A stretch of DNA of 64,000 nt from contig CM068386.1 of assembly GCA_034770075.1 (NCBI GenBank), positions 45,359,990-45,423,989 of the forward strand, in the 5' to 3' direction. Of this stretch, positions 1 through 11,104 are shown piece after piece. This DNA comes from Aralia elata. Taxonomy: Eukaryota > Streptophyta > Magnoliopsida > Apiales > Araliaceae. The position numbers were made by a program, and so were the translations under genes. Under the pieces are notes generated by a model. That model saw only the letters and a program-made list of their open reading frames with translations, did no database searches and had not been told where the DNA came from. Position 1 is the stretch's first letter, and the number at the start of each line of letters is the position of its first letter.

Positions 1-1050
1 CTTTAGGTTCTCCATATTAAACCGGTTATGAATAAATCAATTAGAACAATTCTAATCTTATTTAAATAAATAAATTAAACTATTTAATTCATTTAAATAA
101 ATAATATTTATTCTACAATAAGGGTAAGCCTCCTTAGCGATCAACGACTTTCCAGATAATATAGATTTCAACATTAATCACAAAAGAACCTTTGAGTAAA
201 TAGTTACCGTACAATTCAATCTTTCTACCATACAATGCCCCAATTAAATATAAGACATGGATTTACTGTCAAGTCTTATTTTATTTAATTATATGTATTT
301 CGATTCCCAAATGCACAACTCTGATTAATGCAAATTAGAAACTCCTTTCTAATTTCATTCTGCCTTGGCCAAGGACTACTAAGTTGTCATTTATCGAATC
401 ACATAGGACATTCACATCTTTTACTAGACGTGGTAGATTCTTTGTTGATCATTCACCTATCTCCATGCACAACTTATTATACCCAATCATACCCTTTGAT
501 ATACCCCTAAGGTCTTAAGGGACATGTCAAAGTATAACTCATCATACACAAGATACTATGATGATCTCAAGTCTAAGGATCACTTGTACTACTATCACTA
601 AAGGAATTCCTATTGACAGTCGAGTAAAACTTCATTAGGTATTCCTTAGCGAGCCACGTTCAGTGAACTTATTCTCTAATAAGCACCTACATACTTGCTT
701 TCGTGTCTCCACACAAATGATTATGAGACCAATCATCCTCTTCCTAAGAGCAAGCAACGTATGTACTAATCTATCCGGATTCACTAATCCCCAATTTAGT
801 AATCCAACGATTAGGAACAATTTTAGTTTGTGAGCTATCTTGAATTTAGATCTCATTAGCATGATCACCATCATGATTCTAAAAGCATTGCTCAAAACTA
901 TGGGTTTATCACATTTAATATAACAACACTATGTAGATAATGTAAAATGCCCTTTAAGAAAATCAATTCTTTTATTAATAAATGAATAAGATTACAAAGT
1001 ATATGCTATATCATATCAAATATGATTGGCTTGTGTGCATACAACTATCA
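1..1050 (-). mobile_element. Ty1/copia LTR, reverse orientation, cut by the window edge
   Basis: This stretch is the reverse complement, with scattered differences, of 6014-7032, which is the first part of a copia LTR followed by a primer site. Reading on the minus strand, the LTR begins at 1050 with TGATAGTTGTATGCACAC, the counterpart of TGAAAGTAGTATGCACAC at 6014, and runs off the left edge of the window. The flank just outside (1051-1055) is ATACT; its duplicate would lie outside the window. Open frames here are not coding. Whether it is a solo LTR or one end of a full element cannot be told. Confidence 0.85.
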
Positions 1051-1989
1051 ATACTATCTGGAATAAAATTGAGTTCCTAAGCATTTTTGCACTTCACGTT
1101 TGCACTAACTCTTAGTTGTGGGGTATAAACTATTATTTGAGCAATTTCAAGAAAAAAAAAAGAGAGAAAAAATTTGAAGAAAAAAGAAACAGAAAAGTTG
1201 GAAAAAATTTGAAAAAGTTAAAAAAAATAACTGCTTCAATGTCCATTGAACGAAATAACTGGGTATCCAAGCCTCAGGAAGCATCGATATTCACGCTGAA
1301 AAGTGTGATGGATATAAGTAGCTTGACTAGTCTAGTTTTGTGGCATTTGTTACTCGAGTTAGTAAGCCCTTAGGGACACCTAGTGCCCTAAAGCTAACTG
1401 GTTTGGGAGTCATTGATCCAACGCTCGCTACATGGGTAACTCTGAAAAGCCTAAGAAAATGAGACATTGCACAAGTCAAGGGGAAAAATTCAAAAAAAAA
1501 AGGAATGAAAAGAGAATGGGAAAAAGGAAAAAAAAGAAAAAAAAAAGAAAACAATGAATTTGCTTGATTTTCATGGTAAAAATCCCTACTAAGAGTTACA
1601 ACACATACACAATGCATGCATCACATGGAATTAATTTTACAAAGGATGGTGTCTAGAATGAAAATAGAGTATTTTTGATAAGGTGCAAGTGTGATTTTGA
1701 ATTTAATCTTGCGTATGTATAATGCCCATGGATACTTAGAAGTTTTCTTTCGATTTCATAATTGGTTAAACTCAAAAAGATTTTATTTTGAATTTTGTGG
1801 GTATATTCACTGCAAACCCACACGAGATACAACTCGTCCACTTGTGGTAACCTTGGGGTTTAAAGGCTTGTTGCACATGCTAAGTGCAATCGTGTTTCCT
1901 ATGAAAATGAGGTATTTTTGTTTTTTATTTTCTTTTTATTTTCTTTTTATTTTACTCGAGGACGAGCAAAAGCTAGGTATGGGGGTATT
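1051..1989 (+). mobile_element. Non-coding 3' internal region of an Athila/Tat-type Gypsy element (OTA1)
   Basis: No credible gene is visible. The region is AT-rich with long purine tracts (about 1150-1230 and 1485-1555). It ends in a polypurine tract (1976-1987, ggtatggggg) directly before an LTR beginning TGATAAG, which is the usual arrangement upstream of the 3' LTR in non-chromovirus plant Gypsy elements. The copia LTR at 1-1050 has replaced or interrupted whatever lay upstream. Assignment to Athila rather than Tat is by general resemblance of the tract before the LTR and is not certain. Confidence 0.6.
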
Positions 1990-3196
1990 TGATAAGCACA
2001 TAATTCATACATTTTATTATCCCTAATTTTGTCCTTTTAATTATATTAGTTTATTTAATTAATATATTTTATTTTATTTTGTAGGATTTAATATTTTGTT
2101 GCGATAAAGTCAAAATCTTGGTGATCAAGCAATATTTAATGCTCTTATTCATGTAAGGAAATAACCAAGAAGAATCTTACAAGGAGAAGGAAGGAGGTGG
2201 AATAATCTTGGTGTGCAAGTCAAATCCAATGAAGAAAAAGAAAGTCAATCTAGAAGATATCTTTGAGAAGTTGATTGCCACTAGAAAGTTGAAAGCTACA
2301 TGGAAAGGGACTCTTGAGAGATTACCATATAGAGATTGAAATCAAGAAGGAAAAAGGAAAAAAGGGAATAAAAGAGGCCAAGTTCAATGAATATAAATTA
2401 GGGCACAAATTTATTTTCCCTATAAATAGGTCTCTTGTTTTAGAGAGAGGATGTATTAGTTTAAGTTGGGGTATCAGTTTAGGTTAGGAGTAGGAGTAAA
2501 TTAAATTATTTTTCATTATACGCTTGTTGGAGGATAGTTAATTAAAGGGAGTTATTTTATTTTATTTTTAATTTTCTTCTTCTTCTTTATTTTAGTTAGT
2601 TTATTTATTTTCATGTCTAGTTAATTTCTTTAATCTATGATGAAGATGAAATTAAATAATTATTCATGATAATATTTTTTATCTCTTCTATTATTTATGC
2701 TTTTATGTTTAATTGATTTCGCCTTCATGTTTCATCATTGAAATACCTTCGTTTTATAGTTCTTATGTGATTTTAAATTAATTAAGAGGTTTTGATAGAT
2801 TATTGTTAAGATATGAGTTTTTCATAATCCATGCTTGCTCAAATAAGTTTTGATGGGTTATAGTTAATCCTTAAATTTTCATAGTTTATGCTTGCCCACG
2901 TTAATTATAAAATTACTAAATTAAAGGGAAGGGAGATCAAAATCATAATTAAGTTATAAAAATAGAAGAGATTGAATTACTTGTTATGTTTATTATTTAA
3001 TGGATTCAGATTCCTAGATTGCTTCCTTATTATTAGTTAGTTTAATTATAGTTAATTGATTCTCAATCTTTATTTCTAATTCGCCTAAAATAAATATTAA
3101 GGATATATTAAAATTAATCTAGTCTCTGTGGGTTCGACCTGTACTTGCCAGTTCATCAATTTGACATTGTGCACTTGCAATTACATATTTTTATCA
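1990..3196 (+). repeat. 3' LTR of the Athila/Tat-type element (OTA1)
   Basis: The LTR is about 1.2 kb, with complementary ends TGATAA (1990) and TTATCA (3196), directly after a polypurine tract. A second, diverged copy of its first ~300 bp lies in the opposite orientation at 53992-54296. Just downstream the sequence switches to an unrelated Tat polyprotein, so this element appears to be inserted into the Tat element. The left partner LTR is not in the window, so no target duplication can be checked. No gene within. Confidence 0.7.
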
Positions 3197-3776
3197 CATC
3201 AAACCACATGAAAGAGCCTTAGCTATTACTGCACAGGTCGGTTCGATGGACATGAAGCGGATCATGATTGACAACGGGTCTTTTGTCAATATTTTATATG
3301 CCCATACTTATTAGAGCCTTGATTTGGAAGGGAAAAAGATGGAGGTCGTGCAGGAGCCTCCGTTGTATGGTTTTAGCAACGATCTGATTCGGGTAGCTAG
3401 AACTATTGAGTTGCCAGTCATCTTTAGGATGACTCCTCAATAGGTGAAAATCAATGTCAGGTTTTTTTTGGTGCATGTGGACTCAGCCTATAACACTATT
3501 CTGGGACGACCGACATTGACAGCGCTACAGGCGGTGACTTATATTTCCCACTTCAAGTTGAAGTTCCCTACGCCGAATGGGGTTGACAAGGTGAGAGGAG
3601 ATCTGGATATAGTACGGAGGTGCTACAAGAATTCACTGATATCATCCGGGGCCGGGGTCAGCAAATAGAGGCAGGCAATGACGATCGAGGTGGAACCATT
3701 TACTGAAGGGAGTATCGAACCCCTTTCTCTGCCGGCTGAAGAGACGGAAGACATTGAATTGATTACAAGGAAGAAG
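3197..3776 (+). pseudogene. pol: Tat-lineage Gypsy protease region, degraded
   Basis: Reading from about 3246, a retropepsin-like segment appears: IMIDNGSFVNILY carries the D-N-G active-site variant usual in Tat elements, followed by the typical NTILGRPTL motif about 80 residues later. The enzyme would cleave the Gag-Pol polyprotein inside the particle. The frame has in-frame TAG codons (for example near 3310, 3440 and at 3666), most one transition from CAG, and it shifts frame before the reverse transcriptase, around 3700-3780. The 5' side is cut by the OTA1 LTR at 3196, so gag is absent. Confidence 0.75.
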
Positions 3777-5263
3777 ATAAAACCGTCAAGATCGGGTCGG
3801 GATTGCAGGAACCCTTTCGGACTGGGCTGATCGAGTTACTACGGGTATATATAGAAATCTTCGCTTGGGTGCCCAGTGATATGCCAGGAATTGATGAGTC
3901 TATTGTGGTGCACAAACTGAATGTAGACCTTGCCAGGAAACCAGTCCAACAGAAGAGGAGAGTCTTTGCCCCAGACCGATAAAAAATTATTGACGATGAG
4001 GTGGCCAAGTCGTTAGCAGCCGATTTCATATTTGAGATCGATTATCCCGAGTGGTTGGCGAACGTAGTGCTAGTTCGGAAGCAAAATGGAAAGTGGAGGA
4101 TTTGCATTGATTATACTGATTTGAATAAAGCATGCCCGAAGGACTTCTATCCACTCCCACACATCGACCAGTTGATTGATGTTACATCGGGGTATACTTT
4201 GTTGAGCTTTATGGATGCCTTTTTGGGGTATAATCAGATTTCGATGCACAAGGAAGATATCCTAAAGACGACTTTTATAATATATGGGGCGATCTATGCT
4301 TACAAGAAGATGACCTTCGGATTGCTGAATGCTGGTGCTACTTACCAAAGAATGATGAATTATGTGTTTTGGAAGCAATTGGGTTGAAGCATGGAAGTGT
4401 ATGTGGACGATATGATTATCAAAATTTTATCAGTACGGGAGCATCTGGATGATTTAGAAGATTGCTTCCAAATTGTTCGGCATTATAATATTAGGTTGAA
4501 CCCAACGAAGTGCACTTTTGGCCTCGGTTCGGGAAAGTTTCTCGGTTATTTGGTGACTAAATGTGGAATCGAAGCGAATCCGAAGAAGATTAAAGCAATA
4601 CTACATATGAAATCTCCTCAGTCATTCAAGGATGTACAGCATTTGACTGGTCGGATTGTAGCTTTGAGAAAGTTCACGTCCAAGTCGGCAGAACGGTGCT
4701 TGCCATTTTTCGATACTTTGAGGGGGCCAAAGAATGAGAAGACGTTTCAGTGGACATCAGAGTTCGAGGATGTTTTCTAAGGGATTAAGAGGTATCTATC
4801 TTCAGCGCCCCTATTAATGAAGCCGATCCCCTCAGAACTTTTATATCTATATCTAACAGCGAGTTCGTTGGCGATTAGAGCCGTGTTGGTTTGGGAGATG
4901 GGAGAAAGACAATTTTCGGTCTACTATGTTAATCACGCCCTTCGGGATGCGGAGACTAGGTATCCGAATATGGAGAAGTTTGCTTATGCCTTGATAATAG
5001 CCAGTCGAAAGTTTCGGCATTATTTTCAGGGAAGGTTAATAGTGGTATATACAGATCAGCCTTTGAAGAGGATATTGAACAAGCCAGACAGATCAGGACG
5101 ACTTAAAGCTTGGGCTATGGAGTTGGCACAATTCGTATTGGAATATCATCTTCGGACGACGATTAAAGGTCAGGCTTTGGCCGACTTTGTGGTGGAGTGT
5201 TCATTTTTTGAACCTGAGTCAGCTGGTCAACCAGAGGTGGTGGGTTCGGTCTCGGACGTTTAG
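3777..5263 (+). pseudogene. pol: Tat-lineage reverse transcriptase and RNase H, degraded
   Basis: A single frame reads the linker (IFAWVPSDMPGID), the fingers/palm motifs (VVLVRKQNGKWRICIDYTDL, FGLLNAGATYQRMM), the catalytic YVDD box (4400-4411) and then a Gypsy RNase H (YYVNHALRDAETRYPNMEK, VYTDQPL). The protein would copy element RNA into DNA and digest the RNA strand. In-frame stops at 4385 (TGA) and 4778 (TAA), and one ending the segment at 5261 (TAG), are each one C-to-T step from CGA, CAA and CAG. The catalytic aspartates survive, but the stops make it non-functional. Confidence 0.85.
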
Positions 5264-6013
5264 CCAGTTCAGTCTTCATAGACGTTGTATGTGGATGGAT
5301 CGTCAACTTCAGATGTGAGCGGTGCGGGGGTAATTCTGATGAGTCTAGAAGGGTTTAAGGTGCAGTAGGCTATCCGCTTCGGCTTCAAGGCGACTAATAA
5401 CAAAGGTGAGTATGAAGCAATTTTGGCTAGGTTACGGTTGGCTAAGAGTTTGGAGGTACAAAGGCTAATCGTCTTCAGTGACTCTCAGGTAGTGGTTAAA
5501 CAAATTTTAGGAGAATATGAGGCCCGGGGGGCAGTGATGATTAGGTATCTGGCTGAAGTCAAAGATGGGCTTCATTATTTTGGCTCATATGTTTTTCAAA
5601 GGGTGGATCGGACCAACAACACTATTGTTGATGCTTTATCCAGGTTGGCTACTACAGATGCAAGCTCGTTTGAGGGTTTAGTATACTTGGAGGTGTTGGA
5701 CACTCCGAGTGTTCAGAGGTCAGAAGTGATGGTAGTGGAATGTTCGGATTGTTGGCTTACACCCTACATAGATTATTTGGCAGATGGTGTGCTACCTTCA
5801 GATCGAATGTTGGCGAAGAAGATAAAATACAAGAGTTCGAACTTCGTACTAATTGACGATGATTTATATCAGCGTGCATTTTCTTCACCACTACTGAAGT
5901 GTCTGGTTCCGTCCGAAGTAGAGTACGTACTTTGGGAGGTTCATGAAGGAATCTGTGGGGCTCATATGGGAGCTAAAGCGTTGGCGTATAAAGTGCTTCG
6001 ACAAGGTTATTAC
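5264..6013 (+). pseudogene. pol: Tat second (archaeal-type) RNase H and integrase N-terminus, truncated
   Basis: The same frame as the reverse transcriptase continues into a second RNase H: LYVDGSSTSDVSGAGV at about 5286, KATNNKGEYEAILARL, and VFSDSQVVVKQI with its catalytic aspartate. A duplicated RNase H of this type marks the Tat group. It is followed by the start of the integrase zinc-binding domain (VHEGICGAHMGAKALAYKV), which stops abruptly at 6013 where a copia LTR is inserted. In-frame stops occur near 5261 and 5368. The rest of the integrase and the 3' LTR are not found in the window. Confidence 0.8.
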
Positions 6014-7802
6014 TGAAAGTAGTATGCACACAAACCAATCATATTTGATATGAGGTAGCATATACTTTGTAATCTTATTCGTTTATTAAAGGCATTTTAC
6101 TTTATCTACATGATGCTGTTATATTAAATATGATAAACCCATAGTTTTTAGCAATGCTTTTAGAATCATGATGGTGATCATGCTAATGAGATCTAAATTC
6201 TAAATAGCTCACAAACTAAAATCGTTTCTAATCATTGGATTACTAAAAAGGGGATTAGTGAATCCGGATAGATTAGTACATACGTTGCTTGCTCTTAGGA
6301 AGAGGATGGTTGATCTCATAATCATTTGTGTGGAGACACTAAAGCAAGTATGTAGGTACTTATTGGAGAATAAGTTCACTGAACGTGGCTCGCTAAGGAA
6401 TACCTAATGGAGTTTTACTCGCCTGTCAATAGGAATTCCTCTAGTGATAGTAGTACAAGTGATCCTTGGACTTAAGATCATCATAGTATCTGGTGTATGT
6501 TGAGTTATACTTTGACATGTCCTGTAAGACCTTTAGGGTATATCAAAGGGTATGATTGGGTATAATAAGTTGTACATGGAATGATCAACAAAGAATCTAC
6601 CACATCTAGTAAAAGATGTGAATGTACTATGTGATTCGATAAATGACAACTCAGTAGTCCTTGGCCAAGGTAGAATGAAATTAGAAAGGAGTTTCTAATT
6701 TGCATTATTTATAGTTGTGCATTTGGGAATCGAAATACATATAATTAAATAAAATAAGACTCGACAGTAATTCCATGTCTTATATTTAATTGGGACATTG
6801 TATGGTAGAAGGATTGAATTGTACGATAATTATTCACTGAAAGGTTCTTTTGTGATTAATGTTGAAATCTATATTATCTGGAAAGTCGTTGATCGCTAAG
6901 GGGCTTATCCTTATTGTAGAATAAATGTTATTTAATTAAATGAATTAAATAGTTTAATTTATTTATTTAAATAAGATTAGAATTGTTCTAATTGATTTAT
7001 TCACAACCGGTTTAATATGGAGAACCTAAAGGGTCACACCGCAAAAGGAAAATATTTATTTAAGAAATAAATGTCATAATTGTAATAATAAGTTAAGTGT
7101 ATTTAATTTAGTCCATGGAGATAGAATAAATTAAATACCTTAATATATATTATTTAATATTTTGAAAATATTAAATATAAATTAATAAGAGGAGTCTTAT
7201 TATTATTATTACTATTACTATTATTTAATTCTTAATAGGGATTGTGAATTAATTAATAGAAGTACTCTCTCATGAATTCCTAATTAGATTAGGAGTTGAA
7301 TTTAATTAAAGGAGTTTAATTAGAATAGAAACCTTAATCCTAAATAGTTTAGGGAAGGGTTTTTCCTACATCTATAAATAAGAGAAGTCTTATTATAGAT
7401 TAGGGTTACACACTCTTGCATTAGAATTGTGGAGAGTACTTACAATTTCTATAGAGATAGAAACTAGGGTTTTTCCAACACCCATCTTCTTGAACAAGTA
7501 TTATTCCTTGGTGGATCACCTCTAGAGGCCAAACACTTGGGTGGCTAACGTTGATCAAAGGAAGGAATTCAATCGGTGAAAATTAAGGAGAACGCGAAAG
7601 AATTGGAGTTGAACTTGTACCTGAGGAAGCTAGAATTCTACAAGGGTATAATTCTTATTCTTCATCTCTTTTGTTTAATTAATAATTGTGCATAAAGAAA
7701 GATCATGGTGATGGTTTGTATAAAATTTTAAAATCTGATTTTATCGCGCTTCCGCTCTATTTATGTAATTTGATTGCATCTTTGCGTTATACAAACCTAA
7801 CA
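6014..7802 (+). repeat. 5' LTR of a Ty1/copia element
   Basis: The LTR is 1789 bp, starting TGAAAGTAG and ending CCTAACA, with the primer-binding site one base downstream. Its first kilobase matches the inverted copy at 1-1050. It interrupts the Tat integrase in the codons just before its expected W-P motif. The last 5 bp of host sequence are ATTAC; the second target copy is not seen because the element's right end is missing. Open frames inside are not coding. Confidence 0.85.
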
Positions 7803-7803
7803 G

Positions 7804-7817
7804 TGGTATCAAGAGCC
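7804..7817 (+). other. Primer-binding site of the copia element
   Basis: TGGTATCAAGAGCC lies one base after the LTR. It matches the usual plant site complementary to initiator Met tRNA (TGGTATCAGAGCC) apart from one extra A. It fixes the LTR end and shows that the element reads on the plus strand. Confidence 0.85.
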
Positions 7818-8008
7818 AAAATTTATGCGAATTATTAATTGTTTTGATTCCGTATATATATGGATATATGTTTGGAACAATTTATTGGGCATAATATGTT
7901 GTATAAAATTATGGGTTTTGAAAACAATTGCAGAAAATCAAGTTTTGGATGAAAAACTGATCAAATTCGTGACTGCAGGAAAATTCAGGAAAACAGTTCT
8001 GACAACCT

Positions 8009-8126
8009 GGTGCCGCAACGCCGTGTCCCTTTGTTGGACATGGCGCTGCAGCGCCGTATCTCTTGCTCGGATACAACCCAGCACCGCAGTGCCGTTTTGC
8101 CTCACAAAGTCGGCGCCGCAACGCCA
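8009..8126. repeat. Four imperfect GC-rich palindromic repeats in the copia leader
   Basis: Four related blocks (GTGCCGCAACGCC, GCGCTGCAGCGCC, GCACCGCAGTGCC, GCGCCGCAACGCC) are spaced roughly 30-40 bp apart in otherwise AT-rich DNA. Each is close to self-complementary and could fold as a small stem. Confidence 0.7.
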
Positions 8127-8783
8127 CTCTGGCAGATTGTGCGATTTTGATTATTTTTGCAATTTTTCAAGAATTAAAATAAAGAGTTATTTTACATGAT
8201 TTTATAATTAAAATAAAGAGTTGTTTTAAATATGAAATTAGATTTCATACAACTTTAAATTGCCCATTAAATGATATCAATGCATATATGGAATGGTTTT
8301 ATTATTCATGAGATGAATGTTATTTATTAATGCATATGGAGATACGTATGATAATAAGTAGGGATTGATTATGGACTATTGACCAATGTGTGATTGGATT
8401 TATTTTAGAGGATGCTTGAATGAATGAGTTTTTTATAAATGGGGTATGCGTACCTCGTCTTCTCTATTTTTTCTTGATATAAATTCTATCTTTCTCCTAT
8501 GTACTTCCCCTTGACTGCTGATCAAAGTTTTTATTCATTGTAAATAGTTTATATAATAGGACTAGTTAGAATTATTTTGAAGAATTAGAGACAAAGGAGC
8601 AAGGAGCGGTTGAAGACCCGTTTATAATAGAGCTGGGATTCAAATGTAATAGTTATATTTAAATTTCATTCTTGCACCCTAGGTTTGACCTTTTGGTTCA
8701 CTTGGTGGTTCTAGTGAACCAAACTAGAATAAAAGTCCATAATCAATCCGGGTAGAATATAGTATTCTATATGTATATGCTTA

Positions 8784-8866
8784 CTATATATATATTATAT
8801 TATATTATATTATATTATCCAACATGCTTCGCATGTTAAATAATATAATATAATATAATATATATG
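8784..8866. repeat. AT-rich near-perfect hairpin
   Basis: A run of ATATT units and AACATGC is followed by TTC and then GCATGTT with the complementary run of ATAAT units. The arms are about 40 nt and pair with essentially one two-base mismatch (CC opposite the position of TT) around a 3-nt loop. Confidence 0.8.
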
Positions 8867-9013
8867 TGCATGCGCGCTAAACAAGATGAGACTAATAATA
8901 ATAAACCCCTCAAAAAAATTATATTAAGTCCTAAATGTTCAAAAATATTTATAATATCGAACGTCTCCTTCTAGCATGGTAAAATAATAGAGTATTAAAT
9001 ATTTAATATGAAT

Positions 9014-9306
9014 TTGTTGTGTCACCACAAGGCAAGTATTAAATATTTAAGATGTTGCCTTACCACATTTGATGCTTATTAAGGAATTGAACATTACTGT
9101 TTTGTTGTGTCATCACAAGGACGGTATTTTTCTCTTCACATATATGGAAGTGCTAGGTTGGACTTAACTTGGATAATTTTGATTCGGATGTGTCACCACT
9201 TGATCAAAATAATCTAAGAGGCAAAATACAAGGAGTTACATAGTAATGTAATTGACAATAGTTGTCTACCTATTTATTTATATATCGTTTGTTGTGTCAC
9301 CACAAG
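9014..9306 (+). repeat. Four spaced copies of a TTGTTGTGTCACCACAAG motif
   Basis: Copies start near 9014, 9100, 9187 (shorter and diverged) and 9289, about 90-100 bp apart. The core TTGTG..GTCACCACAA is itself partly palindromic. Flanking words such as AAGTATTAAATATTTAA also recur, so this looks like a degenerate tandem array in the copia leader. Confidence 0.65.
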
Positions 9307-9503
9307 ACTATATATATTTAAAATGAGATCCTTATTCTCACTAGCAAATCTTTAATTAGATTTGCCGAACTATATATATTGAGGGCAATATAGTTTGACA
9401 AAATAGTGGGAGATACCAATTTAAATAAAGACTTAATTTATTTTGGTAATTAATAAAATGAATGTATGCTAAAATATTGTTAATTCATTTACAGAATTTT
9501 ACA

Positions 9504-10365
9504 ATGTCTAATTTACTATCACTACGGAGCATATTAGATGCTAATTAACTAGACCAAATAACACGGACTAGTTAAGGAATCTGAGAATAGTTCTCAAGAC
9601 TGAAAAGCTATCTTATATCCTTAATACACCTATCCCTGCAATGGTTACAAACAATGCCTCTGAGGAAGAGATTGCTACTTTTAGAAAGTGGCAAGATGAT
9701 GCACAGTTGGCTCAATGCATCATGCTCACATCCATGAGTAACGAGCTTCAATGTTAGCATGAAACTATGGATGCTCCTACTGTACTCCTAAACCTTCAAG
9801 GAGTTGAATGGTGAGGAAAGTAGGACTATTAGATATTAGATATCTAAGGAGCTCTTCCGATCTAGAATGACCGATGGCACTACAGTATAGACAAATATCC
9901 TCAAAAATGATCAATATGATTAAACAATTGGGGCAACTGGGTTTTGTAATGAATGGAAAGTTGATCCAAGATTTGATCTTGCAATCATTTTCAGTCTCTT
10001 TCTCATAATTTGTTGTGAATTTTCACATGAGCAAGCTAGATGTCAGTCTGCCTGATTTGCTTAACATGTTAAAAACTGCTGAGAGTCACTTTTCAACCAA
10101 GAAAGACCAAGTCTTACTAGTAAGGGCCAAAGGATCTTTTGAAAAGAAGAATAATTCAAAGAAGGTATAAGGAAAGGCAAAAACAAAGGATAATAAGAAC
10201 AAAACTGATGCGAATAGCAAAGGAGTTTGTTTCCACTGCAATAAGCCTGGACACTGGAAAGGAAACTGTAAGGAGCTTCTTGTAGAGGCTAACCAGAAGA
10301 AGCTTAGTGAAGCTTCGGTTACAGATATAGGTTTGTTCATGATTGAAATAACCTTTCTATAAGTT
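9504..10365 (+). pseudogene. gag: Ty1/copia gag, degraded
   Basis: The likely start is the ATG at 9504 (MSNLLSLRSILDAN). Recognisable copia Gag text follows, including KLSYILNTPIPAM and CIMLTSMSNELQ, and then DLLNMLKTAESHF. A single CCHC zinc knuckle, CFHCNKPGHWKGNC (about 10230-10271), would bind the RNA. Several in-frame stops (for example near 9746 and 9808-9836) and probable small indels break it. The protease follows in another frame, so the gag-pol fusion is lost. Gag would form the cytoplasmic virus-like particle. Confidence 0.75.
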
Positions 10366-11104
10366 AAGGTTCTACTTGGATATTGGATACCGACTATAGT
10401 TCTCACGTATGCAATCCAATGCAGAGACTAAGCAGAAGTAGAAAGCTAAACAAAGAGTAAGTAATCTTACGTGTGGGGAATGGAGCAATAGTTGCTACAC
10501 TAGCCGTAAGAACTTATAGTTTAGCGTTGCCTGCGGGCAAGTCTATTAAGTTAATAAGTTGTTATTATGTTCCAGTTCTCTTTAGAAACATTATTACTTT
10601 CGTTGTCGGACAAGGAAGGTTTTGGTATTATATTTAAGAACAATGGTTGTTCTATTTATAATGATAATGTTTTGCTTGAAACTGGAAGATTACTTGATGG
10701 GCTTTGTAAACTTGACTAAGATGAAAAATAATTTTGCAAATTGAACAAACTAGTAAAAAAAAAGGAGATGGTCATTCAAAGAGTTAAATATGTGTATTTG
10801 ATGAAATACAAGTCTGAATCATTTGAAATGTTCAAAGAATTCAAAAGTGAAACAAATTAACAAAGTATTAAGATTATTTGATCAGATCGAGGAAGGAATA
10901 CTTGTGCAATAAGTTTCTAGATCATTTCAAAAATGGTATTTTCTTATAATAGATACCACCTGATACGCAATAATTGATTGGTGTATCTAAAAGGAGAAAT
11001 CGTACCTTGTTGGACATGGTGCAGTCTATGATGATTTTTACCGACATTCCAGTATTCATCTGGGGTTATTCCCTAGAAACGGCTGCATATCTACAAAATA
11101 AGGT
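10366..11104 (+). pseudogene. pol: Ty1/copia protease and integrase fragment, truncated
   Basis: Protease-like WILDTDYSSHVCNP is visible near 10378. The usual D-S-G active site reads D-T-D here, so it would be inactive even without the stops. Integrase-core text follows from about 10795 (YLMKYKSESFEMFKEFKSET, then SDRGRN) and ends with GVSKRRNRTLLDMVQSMM and WGYSLETAAYLQNKV. The sequence breaks at 11104, inside the integrase, where the LTR of Tekay element A begins. Reverse transcriptase, RNase H and the 3' LTR are not in the window. Confidence 0.8.

Larger units (their letters stand above)
7818..9503 (+). mobile_element. Long non-coding leader of the copia element
   Basis: This 1.7 kb lies between the primer site and gag. 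The 124-codon open frame at its start is a chance frame with no family signal. The leader holds three kinds of self-complementary repeat, listed separately (8009-8126, 8784-8866, 9014-9306). Such leaders usually carry packaging and translation signals; that role here is inference. Confidence 0.6.

Noticed and set aside
7825..8199. 124-codon open frame after the copia primer site
   Set aside because: Cysteine/tryptophan-rich chance frame overlapping the GC-rich palindromes and an equally long frame on the other strand; no family signal and lies in the leader.
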